Assembly (NCBI GenBank): GCA_045586905.1
Contig: JAZNBF010000044.1
Location: 1-44,281 of the forward strand
Source of the DNA: RGIG1828 sp045586905
GTDB lineage: Bacteria > Bacillota > Clostridia > UMGS1810
Direction: 5' to 3'
DNA length: 44,281 nucleotides
The notes beneath the pieces were generated by a model. That model was not told where the DNA came from and did no database searches. It saw nothing but the letters and a program-made list of their open reading frames with translations. A program made the translations under genes and the position numbers. This document shows positions 7,947 through 17,633 of this stretch, piece by piece (within the stretch, counting starts at the first letter, position 1; every line of letters starts with the position of its first letter).

Positions 7947-10900
7947 ATGAAGAGAAAATTTTCAAAAGTAGTGAGCATGCTTCTCGCAGTTGTTATGCTC
8001 ATGTCACTCATTCAGCTTCCGGCTTTTGCTGCCAAACCGGTGTTCCGTGACCCTCTTGCTAACCAGAATGCACCCGGCACCACATCGACAAGACAGCATC
8101 GTAACTGGCTTGCTCCTTATGGCGATGAGGTTTCCCATTTCGACTACTATGCCGAAGATGGTGACAAGCCCCTTCAGTACTATTTCAACGAGCCTGAACA
8201 AACCTCGCTCAGTGTTGATCCTGATGGTATCCTTGTAATGGATTCAACATTTGCCGACCGTACTCTTCCTCAGGCATTTAACCTGAGGGTTTCTTCCGAC
8301 TACGATGAAACATATTCTACATCAGGTAATATCAATTATTTTGCTAACTCACCCTACATCTTCAATTTTGATGATCCTTTCTGCTACTCAAGTGCTAGTG
8401 GTACTGTATTTTCCGGTGATGATGAAACATCATCAGAAATCGTTTTACACGCAAATGTAGCAACCGATCCTGAAACAGGCAACAAATACCTTGTTACAAA
8501 CAATTCTTATGTTGCAACTGTTTCAACTAATTATACCAATGTTATATCCCTTCCTAACAATTGGCTTCGTTCAACTGCCGATGATAAATCATCTGGTGCT
8601 ATGAACTCCTTCATTGTTACTGCTGATGTTCTTTTTGGTGAAGATGAAGATTTTATCTTCTGTATCAGATACTCTACTGACTGGAGAAAGAAAGACTATC
8701 TCACATGGAATCATTCCACAAAAGTACTTACCGACTTTGATGGTCGCACAATTGCAAATGTTCAGCCCGGCTGGCACAATGTTAAGATGATGGTTGCCGG
8801 TAACCACAAGGCTGAGACTAACCCCAACCCTTATCGTTACACAAGTCAGATGTACACCCTCTTCTTTGACGACGAACTTCTCACTCCCCTCAGATCTCTC
8901 GACTATACCTTCAACACTTATGTCAGCGGCAGCAGACCTCACAACCTCTTTCAGTTCCAGGGTTCATCAGGTGTAGACAATCTCAAAGTTTATGGTTCTT
9001 CAACTCCTCATGCATATAATGTAGGTATTGCAGGCACACCTAAATCCGGTAGCACAGTTTCCGGTAGTGCACAGATGGCATGTGTTGTTGACTATACCAA
9101 TGCCGAAACACACTATGTATATAGCTACTATGTGTCCGATACAGTAGATTCTTCAGGTAACTATACAAAAGTAACTTCCGAAGATCCCTCAGACTCTCTC
9201 TACATCACCGAAGACGGTAACCTTGCCATCAATGGTGACCACACAGGCAAATACATAAAAGTAGGTGCACGCGTGTGGAACAGAGGCGGTATGTCTCCGG
9301 AAATTATGTCCAAACAGGTGTACGAAATTCAGGGCTTCGATAGCATCACTGTAACAGGTGGTACAACCGAAACAGATGCCCGTTTCCGTCTTGCCGCACC
9401 TTTTGAAGGCGATCTCAAGTGGACATTCCTCGATGCTCCCGCAGGTGTAACCCTCACAGAAGATGGTCTCTTCACTGTACCTTATGCCACCTCCGACGCT
9501 GGTGTGCTTAAAATACAGAATGTTGAAACAGGCGAACTTACCATCAAAAATCTCAACTTTATTTCTAATTCCACAACATATGGCGTAGCTCTTACCGAAG
9601 CTATTGAGCCTGTTATCTTCAAAGCAGATATTACTCTTGCCGACACAACAACAATCTTTGCGGGCAACAAGGAATTTGCTGTTGACACCGAAAGCATTGA
9701 AGGTGTCGCTTGCTCCGATGGTGCAACGTTTAAACTCGCTATCGAAGATGATATCTACTATGCCTTTGTTGACGACAAATTCATCGGTTCCGATGCATTC
9801 ACCGAGGACATCACCTCCATCACCACCGATGGTACTGTTTCCAACTACTATGCAGGTTCACCTCTCGTAACAGATGGTGTGTTCATGATTTGTGATATCT
9901 CTGATGCAATAGATTCCGACTGGATTAAGGCACCCGTGTTCGAATTCTACAATGAGAGTGGTGTATATCCCGAAGAATATACATATCAGTGGTACATAAA
10001 CAATGCTCCTGTATCCACAGACAGCTCTTTCAAAATTCCCGGTGGTTCTCTCGGCAAACCTGTCTATTGTGATGTTACTGGTGTAACCGACAATGCTGTT
10101 ACAAAAAAATCTGATGTCATTTCAGTTGACAGACAGTATAACCTCACCATCAATCAACCTGGTGACTATACTGTATCTCTCAGAACAGAGAACAAAGATG
10201 TATACATGTTCATCGTAGGCGACAACAAAACTGTATTTGTTGCTGATATGTCCGATGGCGATCCTGTTACAGCTCACCTTGACAGCACAGATAACTACAA
10301 TATGATGTTCGCAAATAAAGCTGACCTTTCACCAAGAGGTCTTGCTACACGCATCCTTGCAGATACAAGCTATACTGATACACTTCTTCCTGATGGCTCT
10401 GTAACTAACCTTGTTGTTCTCACAAGAGACAGTGATCTCAGTGTTGCAAGCTCAGGCGCAGTTCTTTTTGAAGATCCTGCCACATACGAAGAAATTCTTA
10501 ACCTTCTTCCTGTAGATGGTAATCAGGCTGATGTTAGTGCTTTCATCCGTGATGTAAAAATCGTAGGTGCAACAGCTACAACATACGCAGATTTTGTTGC
10601 TCAGCCCGAAGGCTTCTACAACATCATCTCAGTTGATGAAGCAGGCACTGTTACAGAAACTGGAACATATAACAGACTTTACGAATTCTTTGCAAATGTT
10701 GCAAACTACGACTACGAAAACTTTGAAGCTATAACCCAGAAAGCTCTTTCACTTTCCGATGAGGAAATGACTCAGCTTCTCACTCAGCTTCCAAAAGTAG
10801 CAAACAAAGGCAACATTGCTCCTCTCATCGGCACACACGGTGAATACTTCCCCGCAGCTGTATTCTTCCAGCATCTTTCCGAGCTCTCTGCTCCTTCCGA

Positions 10901-11915
10901 TGCTTCTCTCAAACCGTTTGAAAGTCATCTCGAAAAAGCAGGTCTTCCCACAGATGTAGCCAAGATGATGGAATTCACTACTTTCTATGCAAGTGAAATG
11001 GCAACTATCAATCCATCAGCTGGTCTTGAAACTGCTCTTTCCGATCTTGCTGACCACATGATTCTTACCGAAGTAAAATCAGGTTATAGTGCAACTAACA
11101 TTCGTCTTGCTTTAGGCCTCATTGGCAGCAGCAAATTCAATGCAGCTTCCAAAGATGCTCAGACACACGCTGCAGGTGCAGTAGCAAGAAAAACCTATGC
11201 AGACATTCCTTCTCTCGTATCTGCTGTAAACGCAGCTATCGACAACTATAAACCCGAAGAACCCGAAACAAACGAGAAAGACAAAAACAACTACACAGGT
11301 TCAGGTTCTTCATCCATCACCATCACAGGCTCTGTAACACCTCCTGTTGTAGAACCTCAGCCTCAGCCAACTGCTCCTTCATTCTCCGATACCCCAGATT
11401 CCCACTGGGCATTTGACTATGTTGAGAAAATGGCAAAAGCAGGCGTTCTCAATGGATATGATGGCAACTTCCGTCCCGATGACAACATCACCAGAGCAGA
11501 ATTTGTCAAAGTTCTTTGCACAGCTTTCGATATCAAAGCAGAAGGCGATGCACAGTTTAACGATGTAAGTGCCGACAGCTGGTATGCTCCTTATGTAAAT
11601 GTTCTTGCTGCTGCAGGCATTGCAAAAGGTGATAATGGCAACTTCAGACCTGATGATCAGATTTCCCGTCAGGATGCTGCAGTTCTTCTTCAGAGAGTTA
11701 TTACCTATGTTGGCATAACACTTGAAGATGGCGAACTTTCATTCACAGATTCCGATGCTATGAGCGACTATGCTAAAGATGCTATTGCTTCTCTTGTTAA
11801 AGCAGGCATCATCAATGGTATGGAAGATGGCTCATATGCTCCTATTGCAAACATTACAAGAGCACAAGTAGCAAAACTTATTTGTGTGGCAACCGAATTA
11901 GGAGGTGACAAATAA
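7947..11915 (+). CDS. Large secreted S-layer-type protein with three C-terminal SLH domains
   Basis: 1322 residues. The signal peptide is about residues 1-28 (MKRKFSKVVSMLLAVVMLMS, cleavage after PAFA). A long beta-rich, aromatic- and Asp/Thr-rich region follows, with a carbohydrate-binding-like N-terminal part (about 30-360) and Ig-like segments around 365-480 and 660-740. A helical part spans about 850-1110. A Gly/Ser/Pro linker precedes three SLH repeats beginning near residues 1145, 1203 and 1264 (FSDTPDSHWAFDYV, FNDVSADSWYAPYV, FTDSDAMSDYAKDA). SLH domains bind pyruvylated secondary cell-wall polymer, so the protein is displayed on the cell surface. The AGGAGG ribosome site is near perfect. 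The codon bias suggests high expression. The function of the central region is unknown to me. Confidence 0.88.
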   Translation: MKRKFSKVVSMLLAVVMLMSLIQLPAFAAKPVFRDPLANQNAPGTTSTRQHRNWLAPYGDEVSHFDYYAEDGDKPLQYYFNEPEQTSLSVDPDGILVMDSTFADRTLPQAFNLRVSSDYDETYSTSGNINYFANSPYIFNFDDPFCYSSASGTVFSGDDETSSEIVLHANVATDPETGNKYLVTNNSYVATVSTNYTNVISLPNNWLRSTADDKSSGAMNSFIVTADVLFGEDEDFIFCIRYSTDWRKKDYLTWNHSTKVLTDFDGRTIANVQPGWHNVKMMVAGNHKAETNPNPYRYTSQMYTLFFDDELLTPLRSLDYTFNTYVSGSRPHNLFQFQGSSGVDNLKVYGSSTPHAYNVGIAGTPKSGSTVSGSAQMACVVDYTNAETHYVYSYYVSDTVDSSGNYTKVTSEDPSDSLYITEDGNLAINGDHTGKYIKVGARVWNRGGMSPEIMSKQVYEIQGFDSITVTGGTTETDARFRLAAPFEGDLKWTFLDAPAGVTLTEDGLFTVPYATSDAGVLKIQNVETGELTIKNLNFISNSTTYGVALTEAIEPVIFKADITLADTTTIFAGNKEFAVDTESIEGVACSDGATFKLAIEDDIYYAFVDDKFIGSDAFTEDITSITTDGTVSNYYAGSPLVTDGVFMICDISDAIDSDWIKAPVFEFYNESGVYPEEYTYQWYINNAPVSTDSSFKIPGGSLGKPVYCDVTGVTDNAVTKKSDVISVDRQYNLTINQPGDYTVSLRTENKDVYMFIVGDNKTVFVADMSDGDPVTAHLDSTDNYNMMFANKADLSPRGLATRILADTSYTDTLLPDGSVTNLVVLTRDSDLSVASSGAVLFEDPATYEEILNLLPVDGNQADVSAFIRDVKIVGATATTYADFVAQPEGFYNIISVDEAGTVTETGTYNRLYEFFANVANYDYENFEAITQKALSLSDEEMTQLLTQLPKVANKGNIAPLIGTHGEYFPAAVFFQHLSELSAPSDASLKPFESHLEKAGLPTDVAKMMEFTTFYASEMATINPSAGLETALSDLADHMILTEVKSGYSATNIRLALGLIGSSKFNAASKDAQTHAAGAVARKTYADIPSLVSAVNAAIDNYKPEEPETNEKDKNNYTGSGSSSITITGSVTPPVVEPQPQPTAPSFSDTPDSHWAFDYVEKMAKAGVLNGYDGNFRPDDNITRAEFVKVLCTAFDIKAEGDAQFNDVSADSWYAPYVNVLAAAGIAKGDNGNFRPDDQISRQDAAVLLQRVITYVGITLEDGELSFTDSDAMSDYAKDAIASLVKAGIINGMEDGSYAPIANITRAQVAKLICVATELGGDK

Positions 11916-14596
11916 TGAAAACAAACAGAATAATTGCTCTTTTACTTTCCGTTATTTTCATTTTCTCTGTCAATGTAACAGGCTTTGCCGCTGAAGAAGA
12001 AGTTCTCTTCGAACCCGCTGTTTACAATGAAATTATCACTCTTCTCGATACACTCGGTCTCATCGATGTTAACTACTATGCAGAAGAAACTCCCGACATA
12101 GTAAAAAGAGGAGAATTTGCACAGGCAGCAGCCAAAATAATTGGCATTGCTCCTTCCGGAAGCTTTGTTCCAAGCTTTGCCGACGTTCCAAGTGAACACG
12201 AATATGCTCCATATATCTATGCTATGAAAAATGCAGGATATATGAGTGGTATGAGCGAAGATACATTTGCTCCCGACGAACCTGTTTATTTCGAACAGGC
12301 AATCAGTGTCCTTGTTAAGCTTGCCGGCTACAACGATGTTGCTTTAGCCACAGGTGGCTATCCCACAGGTTATATGTCTATTGCTTCCAGAAACGGCATA
12401 TTAGACAATGTTTATCCTCTTGTTGGTTCACCCCTCACAAAAGGTACTCTCCTTGAACTTATCAAGAGCACAGCTACCTGTGATATGCTTATCCCCACAG
12501 CTTTTGGTGATTCTACATCATACACCTCTCAGGAAGGTGTAAACATTCTTTCATACTATCACAAGATTTATGAAGGTAATGGCATAGTTAATGCCGATGC
12601 TATCACCACCATGGACTCTGCACGCGCTGAGGTTGGCAATGTTATCATCGAAGGTATTACCTACAAAAAAGCAAATGATACCATTCTTAACAACTCTGTG
12701 GGCAGAAAAGTAGATTTCTATTACAAATCTCAGTCTAACACAAAAACAATTATCTTTGCTGCACTCAACAGCGATGTAAGAGAAGCTTCCTTTACAGCAG
12801 GTCCCGATCTTGACTTCAACTATGCTACCGGCACCTACACCTACGACGTTCCGGGAACAACTCTTAAATACAAAATTGGCTATGACTATCGTGTTATCTA
12901 CAACATGAACGAGCTCTATCCTGTACTCGAAGACAAAATGCTCCCCGAAGCAGGTACTCTCACACTTATCGATAACAATGACGATGGCACCTACGAAATT
13001 GTTATTGTTGACGAATTCATCAACATCGTAGCTCAGGACTATGGTGCAAATGCTGATAAGATAGTCGATGTTCTCGATCCTTCAAGAGTTATTCGCTTTG
13101 AGGATTATGAAAGCTATCAGGTTATCGACGCTGTTGGCGCTCCTTATGCAAAAACCGACATTCAGAAATATGATATCATCGAATTCTACGAATCAACCGA
13201 TGGCATGTCATGTACAGCTATTGTAAAACGTACAGGTCTTCCCGTAGTTATCGATTCTATCGATGAAAATTATGTATATGCCGGCACATCCAAATATCTT
13301 GTTTCTGCCGACGTTCGTGAAAGCATTTCTTCACTTTTCCTTGGCAGCCAATACACAATCTATCTCAACTCCAAAGGCGAACTTGTATACTGGCTCAGAG
13401 GTGATGACCTCAAGTTTGGTTATGTATACAATGTACAGGGCAAGGGTGTATTTGACTATGAAGCAAGAGCTCAGATCTACACCACATCAGGTCAGGTTAC
13501 AACACTCCCTATTGCAGCTAAGGTTACAAACTACACAACAGTAGGCACAACAATTAGCTCTGCAAACCTTAAAAATTCAGACTATGCAACCATCTTCCCC
13601 GAAACAAACTATCGTGAACTGGTTGGCTATAAGCTCAATGCTGCAGGCGAGATTTGTGTTGTATATCATCCTATGATTCTCACCGACAGAGAAGATGCTA
13701 AGAACCCCCCTGCATATCCTCTCTATCGTCTCGATCATTTCTATGGCAATGTAGCAAGCACAGGCGTTATCGGCAACAGCTTGGGTAACCAGATTGTTAT
13801 GAACACAGGTGCTCCCATCATGATTGTTCCTCCTGTGGCTACAACTGAGGTTAATCCTGACTGTCTCAAAATGTATGACGGTGTTCGTGCAGCTTTCTGG
13901 GATGTTTACAGTGCTCCTACAATGACCGGCTATAACGGTGAAGTTGGCGAAGCTCTCTTCTACATGATGGGCAATGCATATCCGTTTGTTAATGCTATGA
14001 TCTATCATGCAGAAGTTTCCGGTAATGCTGCAACTCCCGGTCTGACTGACTTCCTCGTCACAAAAATCAGAAATGTATATGACGAGAAAACCTATGAAAA
14101 TAAAATCGTTCTCGAAGGTAGATTAAACAACGCCAAAAAGACAACAACCATCGAAGTTCTGAACCCCAACCTTCTCAAGAGAGAAAGCTTCATGACCATC
14201 AAATATGGTTCTAACTCTATCAATGCTGCTCAGATCAGTCCTACAAAGACTGAAATCGAGGTTGGTGACGTAATCAGTGCTATTTCCGACACCACAGGCA
14301 AAGTTATAGGTTTGGCACTTCTTTATGACAGTGTAAATCATGTAAACCTTCTCAGAGCAGGTAACCGTTATGGCTATCCCGGTACAATCACCTATGTTGG
14401 CAATAACGCTGTAGAATATCTTTCTACAACAAATGTCGAAACAACTCTTGATGTTTCTTCAATGTCCATCTGGGTGTTTGAAGCCGACAAGACTAAGAAC
14501 CGTCTTGGCTCTATCGATGACATCGAAGTAGGCGACAGAGTTTATCACAACCGTTTCTCCTCCGGTAACATCGGTCTTGCCATCTACAAAGACTAA
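11915..14596 (+). CDS. Secreted SLH-domain protein of unknown function
   Basis: 893 residues with a signal peptide (MKTNRIIALLLSVIFIFSVN, cleavage after GFAA). The SLH repeats are N-terminal here, at about 30-80 (divergent), 88-139 (FADVPSEHEYAPYIYAMKNA, FAPDEPVYFEQAISVLVKLA) and a degenerate third to about 190. The remaining 700 residues are predicted beta-rich, with repeated short strands and turns of the form DVIEFYESTDG or GDVISAISDTTG and no motif I recognise. Its ATG overlaps the upstream stop (TAATG), and AGGAGGTGA lies inside the upstream gene, so the two are translationally coupled and probably made in fixed ratio. It is likely a second cell-surface or S-layer component. Confidence 0.85.
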   Translation: MKTNRIIALLLSVIFIFSVNVTGFAAEEEVLFEPAVYNEIITLLDTLGLIDVNYYAEETPDIVKRGEFAQAAAKIIGIAPSGSFVPSFADVPSEHEYAPYIYAMKNAGYMSGMSEDTFAPDEPVYFEQAISVLVKLAGYNDVALATGGYPTGYMSIASRNGILDNVYPLVGSPLTKGTLLELIKSTATCDMLIPTAFGDSTSYTSQEGVNILSYYHKIYEGNGIVNADAITTMDSARAEVGNVIIEGITYKKANDTILNNSVGRKVDFYYKSQSNTKTIIFAALNSDVREASFTAGPDLDFNYATGTYTYDVPGTTLKYKIGYDYRVIYNMNELYPVLEDKMLPEAGTLTLIDNNDDGTYEIVIVDEFINIVAQDYGANADKIVDVLDPSRVIRFEDYESYQVIDAVGAPYAKTDIQKYDIIEFYESTDGMSCTAIVKRTGLPVVIDSIDENYVYAGTSKYLVSADVRESISSLFLGSQYTIYLNSKGELVYWLRGDDLKFGYVYNVQGKGVFDYEARAQIYTTSGQVTTLPIAAKVTNYTTVGTTISSANLKNSDYATIFPETNYRELVGYKLNAAGEICVVYHPMILTDREDAKNPPAYPLYRLDHFYGNVASTGVIGNSLGNQIVMNTGAPIMIVPPVATTEVNPDCLKMYDGVRAAFWDVYSAPTMTGYNGEVGEALFYMMGNAYPFVNAMIYHAEVSGNAATPGLTDFLVTKIRNVYDEKTYENKIVLEGRLNNAKKTTTIEVLNPNLLKRESFMTIKYGSNSINAAQISPTKTEIEVGDVISAISDTTGKVIGLALLYDSVNHVNLLRAGNRYGYPGTITYVGNNAVEYLSTTNVETTLDVSSMSIWVFEADKTKNRLGSIDDIEVGDRVYHNRFSSGNIGLAIYKD

Positions 14597-14608
14597 TTTT
14601 CAAATTTT

Positions 14609-14640
14609 GAAAGAGTCCACAATATGTGGACTCTTTCTTT
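14609..14640 (+). terminator. Rho-independent terminator of the SLH operon
   Basis: GAAAGAGTCCACA pairs with its complement TGTGGACTCTTTC around a 3-nt loop, followed by TTT. It starts 12 nt after the stop of the 893-residue SLH gene. Confidence 0.85.
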
Positions 14641-14660
14641 GCGTAATTACGCAAAATAGA

Positions 14661-14691
14661 GAGCTCGTTTTCTTGACAATGAGCTTGTTTT
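14661..14691 (+). repeat. Direct repeats across the pyr promoter, candidate operator
   Basis: GAGCTCGTTTT (14661-14671) recurs as GAGCTTGTTTT (14681-14691), 10 of 11 identical with a 20-bp period, or about two helical turns. The second copy lies between the -35 and -10 boxes. In addition the palindrome GTAATTAC occurs at 14643-14650 (inside GCGTAATTACGC) and again at 14709-14716, at the predicted transcription start. Such paired sites flanking a promoter suggest a DNA-binding regulator; which one is unknown. Confidence 0.4.
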
Positions 14692-14701
14692 ATGGTAATA
14701 T
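14673..14701 (+). promoter_or_regulatory. Promoter of the pyrimidine operon
   Basis: Consensus TTGACA (14673-14678), 17-bp spacer, TAATAT (14696-14701). The predicted start near 14708 leaves a leader of about 36 nt before the pyrC ATG. That is too short for the PyrR-type antiterminator/terminator leader typical of Firmicute pyr operons. Confidence 0.75.
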
Positions 14702-14743
14702 AGTTTAAGTAATTACAGGCTTAAATTTAAAATGAGGTGCAGT

Positions 14744-15985
14744 ATGAAATTCGCATTAAAAAATGCATATGTTTATAAAAACAATTCTTTTGTAAAATCA
14801 TCTCTCATCATCGATGATGGCAAAATTCTGCCTTTTTCTGATGATGCCAGTGTCATTTCATACAACTGTGACGGATTATATATCTTTCCCGGCTTTGTTG
14901 ATGTTCATGTTCATCTCAGAGAGCCGGGTTTTTCATATAAAGAAACCATCGAATCGGGTACCTCGGCAGCTGTGAGCGCAGGCTACACTGCACTTTGCAC
15001 CATGCCAAACCTGAAACCTGTTCCCGATAACTATGCTAACCTTAAAATTCAGCTTGACCTCATACGTGACCATGCCAAATGCACAGTTTTACCATTTGGT
15101 TCTATAACTGTTGGTGAATCTGGTGAAACTCTTTCCGATTTTGAGGCAATGAGCAATTTTGTGGCAGGCTTTTCCGACGATGGCAGAGGTGTGCAGGATG
15201 AAAAAATATCTGAGCTTGCCATGACAAAGGCAAAATCTCTCGGCAAGATAATTAGTGCTCACTGTGAAGACAACTCTCTCATAAACGGTGGTGTTATTCA
15301 TAAAGGTGAATTTGCCCGACTAAACGGTATTGCGGGCATCTGTTCTGAGAGTGAATATCTGCCGATAAAGCGTGACATTCGCCTCGCCAAAAAGACAAAT
15401 GCATCCTATCATGTGTGCCACATTTCTACCAAAGAAAGTGTTGACCTCATCAGAAAAGCCAAAGCCGATGGAGTAGACATTACTTGTGAAACAGCTCCGC
15501 ACTATCTTGTGTTAAATGATATGATGATGCAGAATGAAGGCAGATTCAAAATGAATCCTCCCATAAGAAGCGAAGAAGATCGCCTTGCTCTCATCGAGGG
15601 CATTGTCGATGGCACCATAGATATGATTGCCACCGACCACGCGCCTCATAGCATAGAGGAAAAAAGTAAAGGCCTCACAGGCAGTCTCATGGGTGTTGTT
15701 GGTCTCGAAACTGCTTTCCCCATACTTTACACTGAGCTTGTAAAAAAAGAAATCATTTCTCTCGAAAAGCTCATCGAGCTTATGAGCATTAACCCGTCTC
15801 GCAGGTTTTTCTCATGTCTGACTTCTGCAAATCTCTGTGTGTACGATCTTAATTCTGAGTATGTAATAGATCCGGACAAGTTTGTTACCAAGGGCAGAAG
15901 CACTCCCTTTGAAAGCAGAACTGTCTTTGGCAAATGCAAAATGACAATCTGTAACGGTGAAATAGTATATAACGATTTAACATAA
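14744..15985 (+). CDS. pyrC: Dihydroorotase
   Basis: 413 residues, third step of UMP synthesis: reversible cyclisation of N-carbamoyl-aspartate to dihydroorotate. It belongs to the amidohydrolase superfamily (type I dihydroorotase). VDVHVHLREPG carries the HxH metal ligands, followed by the TMPN block, FSDDGRGVQD, HCED, the YHVCHIST histidine, and TDHAPHS near residue 300 with the catalytic Asp. The ATG at 14744 is chosen because GAGGTG (14734-14739) sits correctly before it; the upstream ATG at 14732 overlaps that site. First gene of the operon, 14 nt ahead of pyrK. Confidence 0.95.
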   Translation: MKFALKNAYVYKNNSFVKSSLIIDDGKILPFSDDASVISYNCDGLYIFPGFVDVHVHLREPGFSYKETIESGTSAAVSAGYTALCTMPNLKPVPDNYANLKIQLDLIRDHAKCTVLPFGSITVGESGETLSDFEAMSNFVAGFSDDGRGVQDEKISELAMTKAKSLGKIISAHCEDNSLINGGVIHKGEFARLNGIAGICSESEYLPIKRDIRLAKKTNASYHVCHISTKESVDLIRKAKADGVDITCETAPHYLVLNDMMMQNEGRFKMNPPIRSEEDRLALIEGIVDGTIDMIATDHAPHSIEEKSKGLTGSLMGVVGLETAFPILYTELVKKEIISLEKLIELMSINPSRRFFSCLTSANLCVYDLNSEYVIDPDKFVTKGRSTPFESRTVFGKCKMTICNGEIVYNDLT

Positions 15986-15999
15986 ATTGAGGTGATAAA

Positions 16000-16728
16000 A
16001 TGCAGCAGGGAATATTCCATATAAAAGAAAATATATGCATTGCAAAAGATGTATATAAAATGATACTCGAAGGTGATACAAAAGCAATCACTGCTTCAGG
16101 TCAGTTTATTAACATAAAGCTTGACGGTCTGTATCTCAGACGTCCCATCTCTGTATATGACTACGACGACACAACCGTCACCATCATATATAAAGTGGTG
16201 GGCAAAGGCACACTAAATCTATCAAACATGAAAAGCGGTGACCTCGATATCCTCACAGGTCTCGGCAATGGCTACACCATATCACCGGATAGCAAAAAAG
16301 CACTTGTTATCGGTGGCGGAGTAGGGGTGCCACCTCTCTATAATCTTACCAAAAAACTCATAGCATCAGGTAAAGAAGTTGTTGCAATTCTTGGCTTCAA
16401 CTCCAAGGATGATGTTTTTTGCGAAAGTGAATTTTCTTCGCTTGGCGTCAAAACCTATGTCACCACAGCCGACGGTTCATATGGCATAAAAGGTTTTGTA
16501 ACAGATGCCCTCTCAGGCATAGAATATGATGAATTCTACACCTGTGGTCCCGAACCAATGCTCAAAGCAGTGTACAATGCAACAACCACAAGCGGTCAGT
16601 TCTCGTTTGAAGAACGCATGGGTTGTGGCTTTGGTGCTTGCATGGGATGCAGCTGTAAGACAAAATATGGCAATAAGAGAATTTGCAAAGATGGACCAGT
16701 GCTTTGTAAGGAGGAGATAATATGGTAG
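16000..16728 (+). CDS. pyrK: Dihydroorotate dehydrogenase B, electron transfer subunit
   Basis: 242 residues. PyrK carries FAD and a [2Fe-2S] cluster and passes electrons from dihydroorotate (through PyrD FMN) to NAD. The ferredoxin-reductase-type FAD site is LRRPISVYD (about 46-54) and the NAD site GGGVGVPPLYNL (about 106-117). The C-terminal cluster ligands are CGFGACMGC, then a distal Cys in GPVLC. The last codons overlap the pyrD start by 7 nt, and the pyrD ribosome site AAGGAGGAG lies inside this gene. This indicates coupled translation of the two subunits of the heterotetramer. Confidence 0.95.
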   Translation: MQQGIFHIKENICIAKDVYKMILEGDTKAITASGQFINIKLDGLYLRRPISVYDYDDTTVTIIYKVVGKGTLNLSNMKSGDLDILTGLGNGYTISPDSKKALVIGGGVGVPPLYNLTKKLIASGKEVVAILGFNSKDDVFCESEFSSLGVKTYVTTADGSYGIKGFVTDALSGIEYDEFYTCGPEPMLKAVYNATTTSGQFSFEERMGCGFGACMGCSCKTKYGNKRICKDGPVLCKEEIIW

Positions 16729-17633
16729 ATTTATCAGTTAATTTGTCCGGACTTGAGCTCGATAACCCCATTATCCCTGCATCGGGCACATTTGGATATG
16801 GTCACGACTTTGCCGAATTGTATGATATCAACATTTTAGGCAGCTTTTCTTTCAAAGGCACCACAAAAGATGAAAGATTTGGCAACCCCACACCTCGAAT
16901 AGCAGAGTGTGAAGCAGGCATGATTAACTCTGTCGGTCTTCAGAATCCCGGTGTTGATGCAGTTATAAATGAAGAACTGCCTAAACTGAAAAAATATTTC
17001 AACAAAAAAGTCATTGCCAATGTTGGTGGATTTTCTATTGATGAATATGTCTATACTTGTGAAAAGCTCGATAAAGAAGAGCAGGTTGGCATACTTGAGG
17101 TAAACATCAGCTGCCCAAATGTCCACGGTGGCGGCATGAGCTTTGGAACCAATCCTGCCGATGCCGAAGCAGTTACAAAAGCTGTCAAAAAAGTTACCAC
17201 AAAACCTGTCTATATTAAGCTCAGTCCAAATGTAACCGACATCACCGAAATAGCCATAGCTTGCGAAGCAGGCGGAGCCGATGGTATTTCGCTCATAAAC
17301 ACTCTCCTTGGCATGAGAATTGACCTTAAAACCCAAAAATGTGTCATTGCCAATAAAATGGGTGGATTTTCCGGAAAAGCCATTTTCCCTGTTGCAGTTC
17401 GAATGGTATATCAGGTCTATGATGCAGTATCTATTCCCATAATAGGTATGGGTGGTGTGTCAAGTGCAGAAGATGTCATCGAAATGATGCTTGCAGGTGC
17501 CACCGGTGTACAAATAGGCGCTGCAAATCTTGTAGATCCCTACATTTGTCAGACAATCATAAATGATCTTCCCAAGGTTATGAAAAAGTATAACATACAA
17601 AGCTTAAAAGATATTATTGGAGGTGCTCACTAA
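16722..17633 (+). CDS. pyrD: Dihydroorotate dehydrogenase B (class 1B), catalytic subunit
   Basis: 303 residues, FMN TIM barrel that oxidises dihydroorotate to orotate with NAD via PyrK. Family markers are NPIIPASGTFGYG at the N-terminus, GLQNPGV, the catalytic cysteine in VNISCPN followed by GGGMSFGT (class 1 enzymes use Cys; class 2 use Ser), VYIKLSPNVTD, and GMGGVSSAEDVIEMMLAGA for the phosphate site of FMN. It overlaps pyrK upstream, and its stop overlaps the pyrF start (TAATG). Confidence 0.96.
   Translation: MVDLSVNLSGLELDNPIIPASGTFGYGHDFAELYDINILGSFSFKGTTKDERFGNPTPRIAECEAGMINSVGLQNPGVDAVINEELPKLKKYFNKKVIANVGGFSIDEYVYTCEKLDKEEQVGILEVNISCPNVHGGGMSFGTNPADAEAVTKAVKKVTTKPVYIKLSPNVTDITEIAIACEAGGADGISLINTLLGMRIDLKTQKCVIANKMGGFSGKAIFPVAVRMVYQVYDAVSIPIIGMGGVSSAEDVIEMMLAGATGVQIGAANLVDPYICQTIINDLPKVMKKYNIQSLKDIIGGAH

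Noticed and set aside
14600..14743. PyrR-type attenuator upstream of pyrC.
   Set aside because: The only hairpin with a T-tract (14609-14640) lies upstream of the promoter and belongs to the SLH operon. The leader after the promoter is about 36 nt.
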